Shown here piece by piece: positions 1 through 12,700 of a stretch of 64,000 nt of DNA (position 1 is its first letter; each line of letters starts with the position of its first letter). A program made the translations under genes and the position numbers. Where the stretch lies: positions 3,789,501-3,853,500 of the forward strand of contig NC_064001.1 in NCBI RefSeq assembly GCF_932276165.1. Reading direction: 5' to 3'. The stretch is from Plutella xylostella (lineage: Eukaryota; Arthropoda; Insecta; Lepidoptera; Plutellidae). The notes beneath the pieces are model-generated. The model worked only from the letters and a program-made list of their open reading frames with translations, was not told the origin of the DNA and searched no databases.

Positions 1-573
1 CAATATTTAGTATTTAATATAAATTATAAATAAGGCTAATTATTTGAGGCTACAATTTTACTTATTCCACATAATAATGTTTAAGTACACTCTTATGAAT
101 GAAAGCTGACTGTAAATTTTTTAGCATTTAACTTGTGAGTATGTGCGAAATTACACTTAACATTTTTACCAACATAATTTAATCATGAGAGAGACCATAG
201 TTTATTCAAGATTGCATTTCATTAGCTTATCATTACAGTCAGTTTTCTCTACATAATCTCCAGATGTCAATCATCAGATAAAATCCTGCACGCCATTCCC
301 TGATTTGACTCTATCAAATACGTTAACGAGCACGTTAAAATTTATGGTCAACAAAATCTGTTTCAATCACATGGCAAAACGTCTTGATAGCGCCTGCGAC
401 CTATTCGACGTATTCAAATCACAGAGTGGCGTAAAGGACAGTACACATAATCACGATACAACTTCGCGTCGTGCTAATTCTCTCTCTCCCATTGAACACC
501 TGCGAGTGGGAAGGAGACGTTTTCGTATCGTGTTTATGTGTGGGAGCCCTAACCCACAACCCAGAGTACTCAC
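1..573. other. CK1 gamma intron at window edge
   Basis: AT-rich intron sequence. Positions about 470-545 resemble 19300-19375 (shared pieces: TGAACACCTGCGA-like, GGGAGACGTTTT-like), so this is a fragment of a dispersed repeat. Nothing else recognised. Confidence 0.6.
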
Positions 574-725
574 CAATTGCATAGCGATCATAAGGACAGT
601 CTTTAAAGAGAACCGGCGGCCGCACAAGTCGAACAGATCCTCGAGCGATGGGCCGAGCAACTCCATCACCAGGGCGTTGTACTTGCCGCACGGCCCGAAG
701 TAGTACACCTCGGGCACCCCTTCCG
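574..725 (-). CDS. gish: CK1 gamma alternative kinase exon, version A
   Basis: 152-bp exon that enters in phase 1 and leaves in phase 0. Acceptor CAG is at 728-726; donor GTGAGT follows position 574. It encodes EGVPEVYYFGPCGKYNALV, then MELLGPSLEDLF, and ends in MIAMQL, where CK1 gamma proteins continue with the segment leading to the catalytic loop. This version resembles the vertebrate CK1 gamma sequence more (FGPCGKYN). It is the more distal of two interchangeable exons; see 2323-2474. Splicing both copies into one mRNA would duplicate a kinase segment, so exclusive use is inferred. Confidence 0.9.
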
Positions 726-3700
726 CTGTCGACGGGGCTGGAGGGGTGAGGGACGGGGAAGGGGAGGGGGGGTAGGTACAAGAGTAATTAGTACTTACAA
801 TGTAAAACAGCATTGCTCTCGGTCGCGCCTGTCTCTTGACACAACAACGAAGCCGAGCCATGCCGTGAGCGAGTGTCGCTTGCATTTGTTTTTTAAATGC
901 AAACGGTGATTGGTACAGGTGCTCATGGTAGGCATACAGGAGCAACACGAGAGCACTGCTTATTACATAAATAAATAAAAACAAAAACGTGCGACGGTCG
1001 GTTGCTACTACCATGATCAAGGAGTCGTTAGTGCCCTCGAGAATGAAAAAGAAATATAATAAACATATCGGATACTTTGTTGTGTCAAGATTTGAGACTT
1101 GGCTATCTACCGTAAGCTTCAGAATGTAGGTTGCGTTTTCTTTGTTGAATAAAAATAATATGCTATACAAGATTGACGTGTTACAGTAAGCTACATAGTT
1201 TTATCAGTCGTTGCACCGCGATAAATGGCACTCTATACGGTAACAATCCAAACATATTTCACAAAGGGTGCAATTACACGAGCGGAAGTCACACGCAACC
1301 CACATTTAGGCTGATGGCCGGGCAAGTCGAGCTTGGTTTACCCACGGATCTAGAAAGCCGTGGATTTATTAGCCGGGTCCACGAGCAATCTTACACGCTA
1401 CCATCGTAAGAGGCAGTGCCCGTTTCACTATCAATTTATATATTAAGTCAAGAGGTGTTAGAATTATAGATTAACCGAAAGGGCAAAGTAAAAGACTTCG
1501 GTGGTACGGAACCTGAGCGGCTTCTCTTGTTTGACAAAATAAATCGGTACGTTTAATGTAACGAGAAAGAGTTGTAACGCGGCAGCGCTCCGAAACTTTG
1601 TTTTCGTAAATCTAGAGTTACCTAGAAGTATTGACAGGGATGTGACGAGACGAATGAATGCGGGATGGATGAAATGGAAACAACTCACCGGCACGACGTG
1701 TGATCGCAAGATGCCAATTAAGATCAAAGGCAAAATATATAAAAGCGTCATAAGGCCGGTGATGTTGTATGGGGCTGAGTGCTGGGCAACCAAAGTATGC
1801 GATGAGAAAAGGATGCATGTGACAGAGATGCGAATGTTGAGATGGATGTGTGGGGTTACAAGAAAAGATAGAATACGAAATGAGTATATAAGGGGAAGTA
1901 TGAAAGTGGCTCCTATAGTGGAGAAGATGAAAAGCCATCGTCTTTCTTGGTTTGGGCATGTCATGAGAAGAGAAGATGATTATGTTACAAAGAAAGTGTT
2001 GGAAATGAGACCCGAAGGAAGGCGCAAGAGAGGAAGACCAAGAAAGACGTGGCTTGATTGCGTGAAAGAAAATATGAGAGAGTGTGGAGTGAATGAGGAT
2101 ATGACAGGGGATAGGGTAAAGTGGCGTGACATGACCAACAAAGCCGACCCTAAATAAGGATAAGGCAAGGAAGAAGAAGAAGAAGAAGAGTTACCATCCT
2201 GAACCTCACTCCCTACGATAGCAGCGCATTGAATCGATGTGGTCCCGGCTACAGCCAATCGAAAGCCCGACAAATCAACCGAGAAGCTTAAACCTTACGC
2301 AAAAGGGCGGTATCGCACTCACAAGCTGCATAGCTATCATTAGAACCGTCTTCAGCCTGAACCTTCGGCCGCAATGGACGAACAGATCTTCGAGGGTGGG
2401 CCCTAACAGTTCCAAGACCATGGCGTTGTAGCGGCCGCCGCACGTGCCCAGGTAGAACACTTTTGGGACGCCCTCTGAGCAAATTTAATGCTTATTAAAG
2501 GTAAGCGTCCACCTCGGTCATACGTATCGGACCAAACGGATTTTCATAAATGTATTAAGAAACGGCGTCAGCAATGCCGATGAAGCGGACGGACTAGTAT
2601 GAACTTCTCTACAAATAATACTAAATGTGATGCGTCCGTTGCTTACGATGCCGAAAAGTGGACGCTTACATTTAAACTATGAAAGGCTGGCCCAACCAAG
2701 GCCAATGGAATTTATACCATTCACATTATCTTTATTAATTGCATTTCGGAAAATGCTACGAGGTTTTGTGGACCAATACAAAGTTCCTTGGCGCTGATTG
2801 GCCCCGCACCGATCAGCATGTAAACTGGGCATATGTTAATCAATTTAGACTGGCTTATGAACCGTCTTCTGTCTTTCACTCCCTACGGAAAAAGTGTTGT
2901 GATAGTGAACTAAATTTGTTAATATCATTTTATCGCAAAGCACTACCGGAGTGCCTTAGTTTAAGGTTTGCGATCTGACAGGATTACGGATCAGTGTAGG
3001 ATGCAGGATGCGGAGAAGTTACCATCATGAAATAATCACGTGTTAAAGCTTGCAGAGAATCTCATCTGAATCACATACGGTTGAATAGACATTCAATCGG
3101 AGAAGACTCCAAGGCGCACCCAACTGGGTTGGGCGGCATAGGTTGTGAAACATAACCTAATTACCTATGTATTGGAATCTAACGAAAAAATATGTTTTAT
3201 GAAAGTGGCTACAGGTACTTCGAAACGTTGTAGACCTAGATGAATTTTTTTAATGTCTTTCAAACCAACATCTGCCCCGGACGGGAATCGAACCCGGCAT
3301 CTCTGGCATAGCATTCAGGGTCCAACCACTATATACACCGTCCAGAAGGGCTAGCACGGGGCACCAAACGCTCAAGTCAAAACGAGTTCAAAAATTTACA
3401 TCTCAAGCGGCCTCGAGGGGGAACGCGACGCAAAACTTTTGTCACGTCTTGACTTGCGCGTCTTCCGCCACTTCTGTCTACCAGTGTGACAAGTGCAACA
3501 ACAGGCACGAGCAACTCACCATGGGTGCCGAGCAGCTTGTAGAACCTGTACTCGAGGTGCAGCTGCGGAGCCTTCGACTTCATCGGCTCCATCTTGATCG
3601 CGACGTGCTCATTGTTGTAGAGGTTTTTTCCTGAAAAACATAAGAAATAATTTGATTACTACCAAAGTCTTCACTGGATATGCGTGGAGGACCATGGAAC

Positions 3701-6700
3701 TTGGCGTCAAATGGAGGAGGTTTATACCCTGCAGTGGGTAGATATAGGCTAAAGAAGACGAAATTCTATAAAATTATGTTTGTAAGGGCGGTCTTTTACA
3801 GGCATTTTAGGCAATATGTAGTACCATCCGCTGGTTACGAGATATTATAAGGTATATTAAACGCCGTGTATGTCAATATGTGAATATTATGTACCCACAA
3901 AGAGATGTAAACAAAAAGATGCTTCGGCTGAAGATAATATCCTAGTACGTATCAAGTACTCTGTATTTTTTCAACGTACCCGGCTTAGGGGTATCAAAGT
4001 AAAAGTCAAAAGTTTGTATTCAATACACGGATCCAGAATAATATACAAAGGTTTTTCAAGTTGTGATCCAGATACTTTGCTACTGCAGTTTGACGGACAC
4101 TTAACTTTCCTCGTATGATGGATGACGGGGGACAAGCCAATCTGGCTTACGAAATACTGAGTTTTGGTCCGTGCCTGTGGTAACCACGACTCTATCTCGT
4201 TGCATTAAACATAACATGGCTCTCTTTAGTTTGTTTTTTGCAAAGCTAAAGTAACCCTCCGGATAGGGCGTGCAAAACCGGTTAACCGGTTAACCGGAAA
4301 ACCGGTTAACCGGACAATATATCACGGTTTTTCATAACCGGTTTTGAGAGTTCAAAACCGGAAACCGAAAACCGGGTTTTCACCGATTTTGATCGTATTT
4401 TTATATACTTTTTTACATACATTAGAAGTTGAACCCATAAACTCTAAAAATAAAAGAATTTGTATATCGGTTGGCACACTGATGGACACTAGATTAATGG
4501 TGAAACTCACAAAAAAGCACTAAAATATTGTATGGAAATTGAGTGACGATTTTCTGGTGCACATGCCGGCACTCTGCCTAGGCGCAGTAAAGCAAACACG
4601 ACGTCAGTGACCGATGTGTGCGTGTGAGTTCACATTTTTTGCTGTATGAAAACTTATTGCTGTGTGAAAAAAGGTACTCTGGGTGCACATAATTATAACG
4701 TTGAAATCTGGCCCAATAAAGCACAACAAGGTGGTCTTCATACAAACTCTAGGTAAAACAGGACTGCATTGACCGTTGTTGAAAATATAATTAGGCCAAG
4801 TGCGGGGACTGCATTCGACGTTATGGACTTTTTTCATGAAGTGTTGAGGACGTCAAATCAAATGCAGTCGTGTCCATCAATGAGTTAGGCTTTCTTTCGT
4901 TGCGTTGAGGTTCTACCTTTTTTGGCATAAGATTTATTTGCCTAATCTCGTATTGCATAGTAACGTTTGGTCAAAGTCTCGTTACGCCGAAAATCGTATG
5001 GCATAAATCTCGTTTAGTAAAAAGTTATTTCGCATAACATTGTTTAACCTAATAATGGTATGGCCAAATCTTGAAAAGCCTAATAATGCTATGGCACAGG
5101 TTTATTAGGTTTATACAAAGTAATAATATTCGATTGGCTTTAACTTTGACGGAGCGTCTCCCTACATAGCGCAAACTGGTGCCTTGTATTGTTTCCGCTG
5201 TTTGGAAAACGCTCCGCTCCGCTTCGCTGCGCTCCGCTTTGGTTTTGATGAACATGTGCACCTAACACGCTCCTCCTCGCTTTGCTCGTCGTCGCACCTA
5301 TTTTTAGGTTTCGATCTCATGGTGTTTGTAATAATTATATTGGTCGTTAACTTTCGATTTTTTGATCATACAATATCGTGATTTTCGGGATGTAGGAGAA
5401 AAATACCACAATTTGTTTATTTACTACGTACTTAATATATTATTTATTAAGATAACATTACGAGAAACAAGATTATACATAGGTATAGATGAACATAAAT
5501 TTGAGCAAACGAAACTTAGGTGTTTAAAGATTGTGCCTAAAGAGTTTTAGACGAAACGAGCCTTATGCCACATAAGTCTTGGCAAAGTGATGGTTCGGCC
5601 AAAAAAGTTTAGACCATACGAGTTATGGGAAATGAGTTTTGGTCAATAAAGATTATGCCAGATGAGCGGAACCCTTGCGTTGATATGAACAAATCTGTAA
5701 TACATCAAAAAAACATTCATCATCTTACTGCTACTAGAGAATAGAGTGGTCGTAAGAATCAGACGATAAATGTTTTTTTTTTCAAAATCTGCCTGTATGT
5801 TTAAAATATACAATTATTGATAATAACAGAACGATATAAAAACACCATTAAGGTGCCACACACTTTTTTTAGATGTGATAACAGTAAGTACTATGATAAT
5901 TCTTATTTAACTTTTTTTCCTGTTCACTAAATTATTAATTTGTCATATGGTTGATTAATAACTAAAAAAAATTAAAAACCGACTTCAAAAAACCACTAAA
6001 ATGTAAGAAATAATTTAAGGTTTACACAAATTCTACTCGTATGTGACAGTACAAATATACCTAAGCAGGAACTGTTCTTTTTTGATGTTGGTGCGGTGAC
6101 AAAGTAATCTAAAGAAATATGGCACCAACTTCAAAAAAGAACAGTTCCTGCTTAGGTATATTTGTACTGTCACATACGAGTAGAATTTGTGTAAACCTTA
6201 AATTATTTCTTACATTTTAGTGGTTTTTTGAAGTCGGTTTTTAATTTTTTTAAATTATTATTTTATTTTATAGTTTTTAGTTTATTTGCAATAATTTTCA
6301 ATCAAAAGTAAGGTGCAAATGATACCAAAAAGTCCTACTAATCAATACGAATCATTCAAGCCTAAACACGAAGTAATTGCTATATACCGTTGAGGAGTTC
6401 CCCTGACTGCCTTCCGTTTCCATCATCAGATCAGCTCAAGGTCACCATCATATTTTTTTGTTATAAGAACTATATTTACGTTCTAAATTTCATTAGAATC
6501 GGTTACTAGGTGCCCAAAATGGAAATTCATACCCTGTTTTTACCCCTTTACCCACCCTTGGGGGTGAACTAAAATTCTGAAAAAAAATGAGACCACCTGG
6601 GAGCTCAATGCAATACAACAAAAAAAGAATTTTCAAAATCGGTCCATAAACGGCGGAGTAATCGGTGAACATACATAAAAAAAAATATAAAAAAAAAAGA

Positions 6701-9700
6701 TCCCGACGAATTGAGAACCTCCTCCTTTTTTTGAAGTCGGTTAAAAATAGGTAAGTATATCATAAAAAAATGTTTTATTCGTATGTTTTGTGGATAGGAT
6801 ATCTCTATCTAAAAATATGGGTTCCTTGTTTAATTAGTACTGTATGACAAAAAATATTTACGTAATATCAAAACCGGTGAAAAACCGGTTACCCGGTTTT
6901 GAGGCTGAAAACCGAAAATTCAAAACCGGTTTTGAAAACCTTCCGGTTTTGCACGCCCTACCTCCGGACCCGCTACATCATACTTTACTTAGCAACGTCA
7001 CAGAAATAAAACATAACTTGTGGGAGGGATTTCGTAGTATAATTTATACAACACCCACATGGGTAGATACGCCTCCGCGGCCCATCGTTGCTATGTACTA
7101 ATGTTATGCTACATTAGTTGTTACGTGGCGGAATTTAGCAATGCGCAATGCAAATTGTGTGCAGCAGATAAGCAAGTGTAGTTCATTCATAATTTTTATG
7201 TTTGCTGTGATCAATATTGCCCAGTCATATTTTAGTTTTTAACGCCGACGGAAAAATTGGGCTGTTATAAGTTCAACCCATTGAGTGCCGAAGGTACAGA
7301 TGCTTTATCCACTGGCTGGCATAGCGCCCCCGGACGTCCGCAGGACTGTGGCAAGTTCCGCAGAAAGGGCCAAAATGGACGACACACGACATCCCATGCA
7401 TGGCTTCGTCCCTGCGCCGCAAAGACTGCCAAGCCGACGCAGCTTTATGAAATGTGTTGATCCACTGAACACTAGCCAAGCGCAAGCGAGGTGTGCTCTC
7501 TGGCGTCAAAAAGTGTCCCTTCCAACCCCATTTGTGCAGCCGTCAGAGAACCTCCCACCTAGACATAAATTGCCTTGGGAGACCTGGAAGTCTTTAAACC
7601 GACTTCGAACACAGGTCGGTCGTAGTAAGGACAATATGGCTAGGTGGGGATTCACGGATGCACAAAATCTGAACTGCTTGTGTGAAGCGCCACAAACTAT
7701 GGTGCACCTCACTTCATGCCCCGCGTGTCCCTACACCTGTACGCGGGAAAAGCTCATGACCGCTACTAGCGGTGCAGTATCAGTGGCCCAGTTCTGGGCA
7801 TGTATTATTTAGCGACTTTGTTTGTTTGTCGTCGACACGATAAGAAGAAGAAGAAGTGCCGAAGGTATCTTGTGTCACTGGTATTAGTATTGCGTAGTCG
7901 GCATTCAATGTACACACATTCAAAATGTAAATGTTAATGTTTGTATGTGTCTGAGGTAGCGTGTAGCTCCCAAACGGCTGAAACTATTTTCAATGATACC
8001 TGAGAGGGTCAGGTTTCTTTGCCACAGACTGTACAAACCAGCACCGCAACTAACTAGTCATATTCTTGTGTTTTATAGCAAGTAATCGTACCTATAGTTT
8101 AAGAAGGAGAGTGTAGTAACTGAAAACATGTGACGCAGCCACTTGCCGGCTACTTATCAATACGTTTGATAACAGTTGTTGATGATGCTGATGCGATAAA
8201 GAGAACGATTTTTCACGTACAATCTTATCATAACTCACGAACATGAGTATGTCAGTCATGTGTTTAAAAAGTGAAGTATTTTAAATACATAAACGTGAAA
8301 AGGTAAAAACACATTATATTATACCTAAGAACTTATCTTACGGACAGCCTAGGTTTTACCTACTGAAACACTATGAGGCCTCTGAAAATCTACAAGAAAC
8401 GAAGACGTACAGGCAATCTATTATTGCAAAAATCTATTAACAGCCCATAAAATATATTTCGTAAAATATTTCGTTGTTTTCGCCAATGCAGCCGAGCTCT
8501 CGGCATAGTTGCGGCGATTGGCTATAAATCAGAAAGTTCGATGACTTCTAATTTGATTTACAATTTCCCCGTAACAAGATACAGTACGGTTGGAGACCTA
8601 CACACGTGACCACGCATGTCGCACGTGCTAGCAGATTATCAGCAAATTAGTCGTCAGTTCCTTATTTACTAGATGGTCTTTAGTTGTGTCTAATGGATGC
8701 TACATCTAGTTTATAGTACGACTAATGTGCAGTGAACACAAATAGGTCTGATGTAAATTTTACGCTAGCCTAAACGCTACACGTTATACCGACCATTCAC
8801 AATAGAAATATCGATAAACATGCAAGTTTCTTATTCTTTCCGGAGTGAATAATAGGTGTTTGTACAATCACCGTTGACATCTGCATGATAAAAGTAAATT
8901 CAATCGCCTATTTACATTTCCAATGTTTCCAAGTAGGTAGGTACATAATGTTATACTTGAAGTAGTCTTGGAATGAGTCATACAACAATGACTACATATC
9001 TAGGGTTGCATTGATAACAACATTATTCTATTCCGGATAATGCATAATAGGCATAGGCGTAACGTGCGCGAACTATAATTTCATTGTTTTAAAAATCTGC
9101 TATAAAGCATGTAGTCATGACTAGCCAGTAAAAGTAAAGATATTTATAAAATCGTTAACTACAATGTAAGGAGCATTAAATAGTTAACTAGATACAATCT
9201 GATTGGATTACTCTATTCATAACACTTATAAACTTCTCCAATCAGTACATCGCATCGTGCCAATACAAAAGCTGTTACTTTATTTAAATTTATTCATTCA
9301 CGTGAACTAATAACCGGCATTGGCAGATATTATTTTCACGATTGAAAAACGTTCACAGTGTCTCTATTGGCGATTTTTATGGCACAATAGCAAAGAGCTT
9401 TAGGCACAGTACACGTGCCTCTGTTTTGTTCAAATTTATCTCATAAGACCGTCGAATTAAGATTAATACAACGGCAAAAGGTGGAAGTACGAATACCGAG
9501 TAAAGTATACAGGGGGGTCACTCTGACGAAAAAGAAGTTTCGGTATCATACTGCGCGGGCCACGATGATGCCGATGCGACAGCTCTCGTTCGTTCTTTTT
9601 TCGTTATTATAGAGAAACCCTCCAGTCGCCGTATAGCTCTGACGGCACACGTGCGTTCGTATCCTATACATAATGTTATTTTCAGTGGCGTGTTGAATCC

Positions 9701-12700
9701 AGTTACTGAAGCGTATGCAGCCATATAATTTCCCAGACAGATTTTATGTAAAACCTAGTGACTCAATTTGCTTGAAAACTTAGGATACGTTTTTTTTATT
9801 TTACAATGAAGTGGGTGATGGTTTTGGTAATTTACAGAAAAGGAATTAGTCTATCTAAAAATACAAATTCATAACATATATTGCTTAGCCCTTATGTCTC
9901 AGTTCATTCCAAACGGGGGGAATGGAATGGAATATCGACCAAGTATTTATTACTAATAGGCCAGATTTGTAAAATGATTTCGGACGATAATAATGCAGAC
10001 ACATTTGACTTTCGTCAGGATGCCATTTTATACGCGTTTTCATTGGTTTCTCAAAGTCAATCAAATTTCAAGTATAGTGTCAGTGCCAAAGGTGGACCTG
10101 GACTAGGGTTTCTCATCGTAGTAAAAAGATTAACGTCAGTCGCTGAGTACAGGTCGGAAGTATGTTGTACATAATAATATAAGGTATGGCTTATACATTA
10201 TTATACGGCGAGGCCCATACATTATTACCCCACGTTTCTAGAATTAAGAGAAACGTGAAAACTCGATACTCCTAAGGCCGTTAGCGAAAAAACCTAATTA
10301 AATCAATCAACCGACAGCGAATCAGGTTTATTACAACACTGATTTGAGACCAGTTCAGAAGACTAATAGAAGAATGAGTCATACGACATGCCATTATATC
10401 GAAGATCTTTGTTAATGTCTCAACTCTCATGACAATGCCGTTTCCTACTCTTCTATCTCGGTGTAGTAAGGGCCATTTTGCGTCGCAGGGGGGAGAATAC
10501 TGTTTTGTTTTGTCTAACAGCTCGCCTCTACCTGAGTCAGAGTTGTGTGAAGTTTAAAGCTATTTCTCTTTTGTGAAGAAAGTGGTGAATGCGGTAACGT
10601 ATTTTGTGAATAATTTACTCCATACTTGGTCCTTTACGAGTTACTTTGAAGTGATGAGGCTTCCGCTCAAGTACCTACCTACTCAACTGTCGGAACTTCA
10701 GCTGTTATAGTCAGTGACGAATTTATTACGGAAATTAATACATTGCTACATTATGTAGGTATGATAGTGAGTGATAGCAAATAATTGATAAAATATTAAA
10801 TTTCACGAATGTAGCCAACAAGATCTCTAGGTCATATGTCTCTTGATGCCATCTAGGGTGTGTTTGTAAAATGAATGTATGACATACCGCAGAGTAGAGT
10901 TTTCTCAGTGAACAGTATTACTACGATTCGCTTCCAGATTTTGCGATGTTAAACATAATAATGCCGATTTTTTTAACACTGCTCACTACTCGTAGGTATA
11001 CATACATACATACAAAATATTGCAGGTAAGAAAGTCGGCAATTACATACAAACGAAAGTTAATCCGCGTTAGGCATAACGGTACGTACACTCTTTATTAT
11101 TCACACAAACACAAAGGACATAGCTCTCAACTTGAACCCTAACTTTGCTGCACAAAAAGAAATCTCACCGAATAACTGTTACTATAGCTATTTATAGCAT
11201 TCAAACGAACCAAGTACTCAATTCTTTAGAGTGCTAGACTGCTGGTGTTTTGTATTTTGCAGTTATTTTTGTACTTATCCATGTTCTGAGGTGAATACAA
11301 GGATGATATCGATAAAACTTGTATACCTACTTAAATTTTAATTGACACAATAATATGAAAATCATGCCCAGCAAAAGTCGCCTTTCTCTGTAAACTTGAC
11401 AAAAGCATTCATTGAGGGGTTTCAAAAGTTAGATTTCAAATGCAAAATTTTCCTCAGGTAAATACAAAATAAAAACAAGTTAATTTGTCGACTGGCCGTG
11501 ACCTCTCCGTGTAGCTGACCGGTGCCAAAACCAGCGTTTGTACGGCACTATAATATTATTATAAGCATTTCCAACAGTTTCTTATGTCTGTTAAGTAAGG
11601 TAAATTTTCCACTGCATGATATCGAAAATGTATGGATTTGACATGTTAGACGAGGATACGGAAACATTCAGCCACGCCTAAACGTTACATGTAACAGCAT
11701 CGGAATACTAACTTGACATGGATGTGTCTCGCTTCGAATTTGCAGTTATTAGAGGGTTGTCGACAAAATATTATACATGAATAATTCACAACATGCTCTT
11801 CCTACTAGGGCTTAGGTTATACCTTGCTACACTTATTTTCGCCACTGTTATGTTAACTAGGTATAATTCTTCAACATAATCAGCTCGTAATCGTCCACAG
11901 TATCAACGAGAAATTTTGATAAAACGAACAGACGGGTCTTCATAACAAAACAACTAGGTACTGAATCAATTTAACTAATGTTATATTTTTAAGCAAATGC
12001 ATGCATAGATATGATAATTAAATCGAACAATAACTTAATTATGTGCATTGTAGTAGAAACACTGGCTCCACAATGTAATTATGTATATGATTCAGATTCA
12101 GTGCAACTAGTCTACTACAAACTACGAGGCATCAACCTATTTACAATTAAATCTATTTATGTCTCTGTCCTCCATACGTGATCATTAAGTTGTATGTAAA
12201 CAAGAACAGACATTGCTTACAATACCTAGAATTGGTATTTTAGGCTCAAAAACGTCCATCCAATCCAATGGCAGAAAACCTTTATTTGGAGTGTTTTGTG
12301 AGCCTGCTATCGGGGTACGGGGTCACGTGACAAGGGACTTTTTTGGAAGAAGTAGGATTCTTAAAAAAATACGGATATTGCTGAACACAAGTTACCCAAA
12401 GTCAGACTATATCCACGCTTAACCTCATCCAGCCGCTATGTTCAGTGCAATCCAACGACCAATCATAACTATCTAAGTTTATAGTTCACCAATCCCAATG
12501 AACACTGGCCATGTATAACTATCTGCATCTATAACTGTATCTGTAACATCACAAAAAACAAGGTTCCATCTGTGCTTAGCGTGTTTAAGTTCCATTCTAC
12601 ACGGTCCAAGATTCGCGCTGAGGTCGTTACTAGACTTGACCGTATAAAAAATGTATAGCTTCGGTCTAGGTCCGGCTTCGATTTGAGCCGATGCGCCAGT

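Larger units (their letters stand above)
4264..6960. mobile_element. hAT-like DNA transposon, non-autonomous or decayed, with nested repeats
   Basis: Terminal inverted repeats TAGGGCGTGCAAAACCGG (4264) and its reverse complement (ends 6960) are flanked by a perfect 8-bp direct repeat CCTCCGGA (4256-4263 and 6961-6968), the hAT hallmark. Just inside each end are arrays of AACCGGTT-type palindromes (4276-4380 and 6870-6955), plausible transposase-binding repeats. No transposase frame is seen. The interior holds other repeats: a degenerate array (4900-5670), a 129-bp hairpin (5965-6251) and a dispersed element (about 6300-6745). Confidence 0.85.

Noticed and set aside
451..1170. 239-codon open frame on the minus strand
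   Set aside because: Only the part overlapping 574-725 is coding (CK1 gamma exon A). The rest is intron read-through, including the polypyrimidine tract and splice sites.
3266..3350. Possible tRNA gene
   Set aside because: Has a B box but a broken acceptor stem and a SINE body start, so it was called a tRNA-derived SINE head.
12213..12422. 69-codon open frame in the kinase intron
   Set aside because: No recognisable domain, no splice context; expected by chance in 6 kb.
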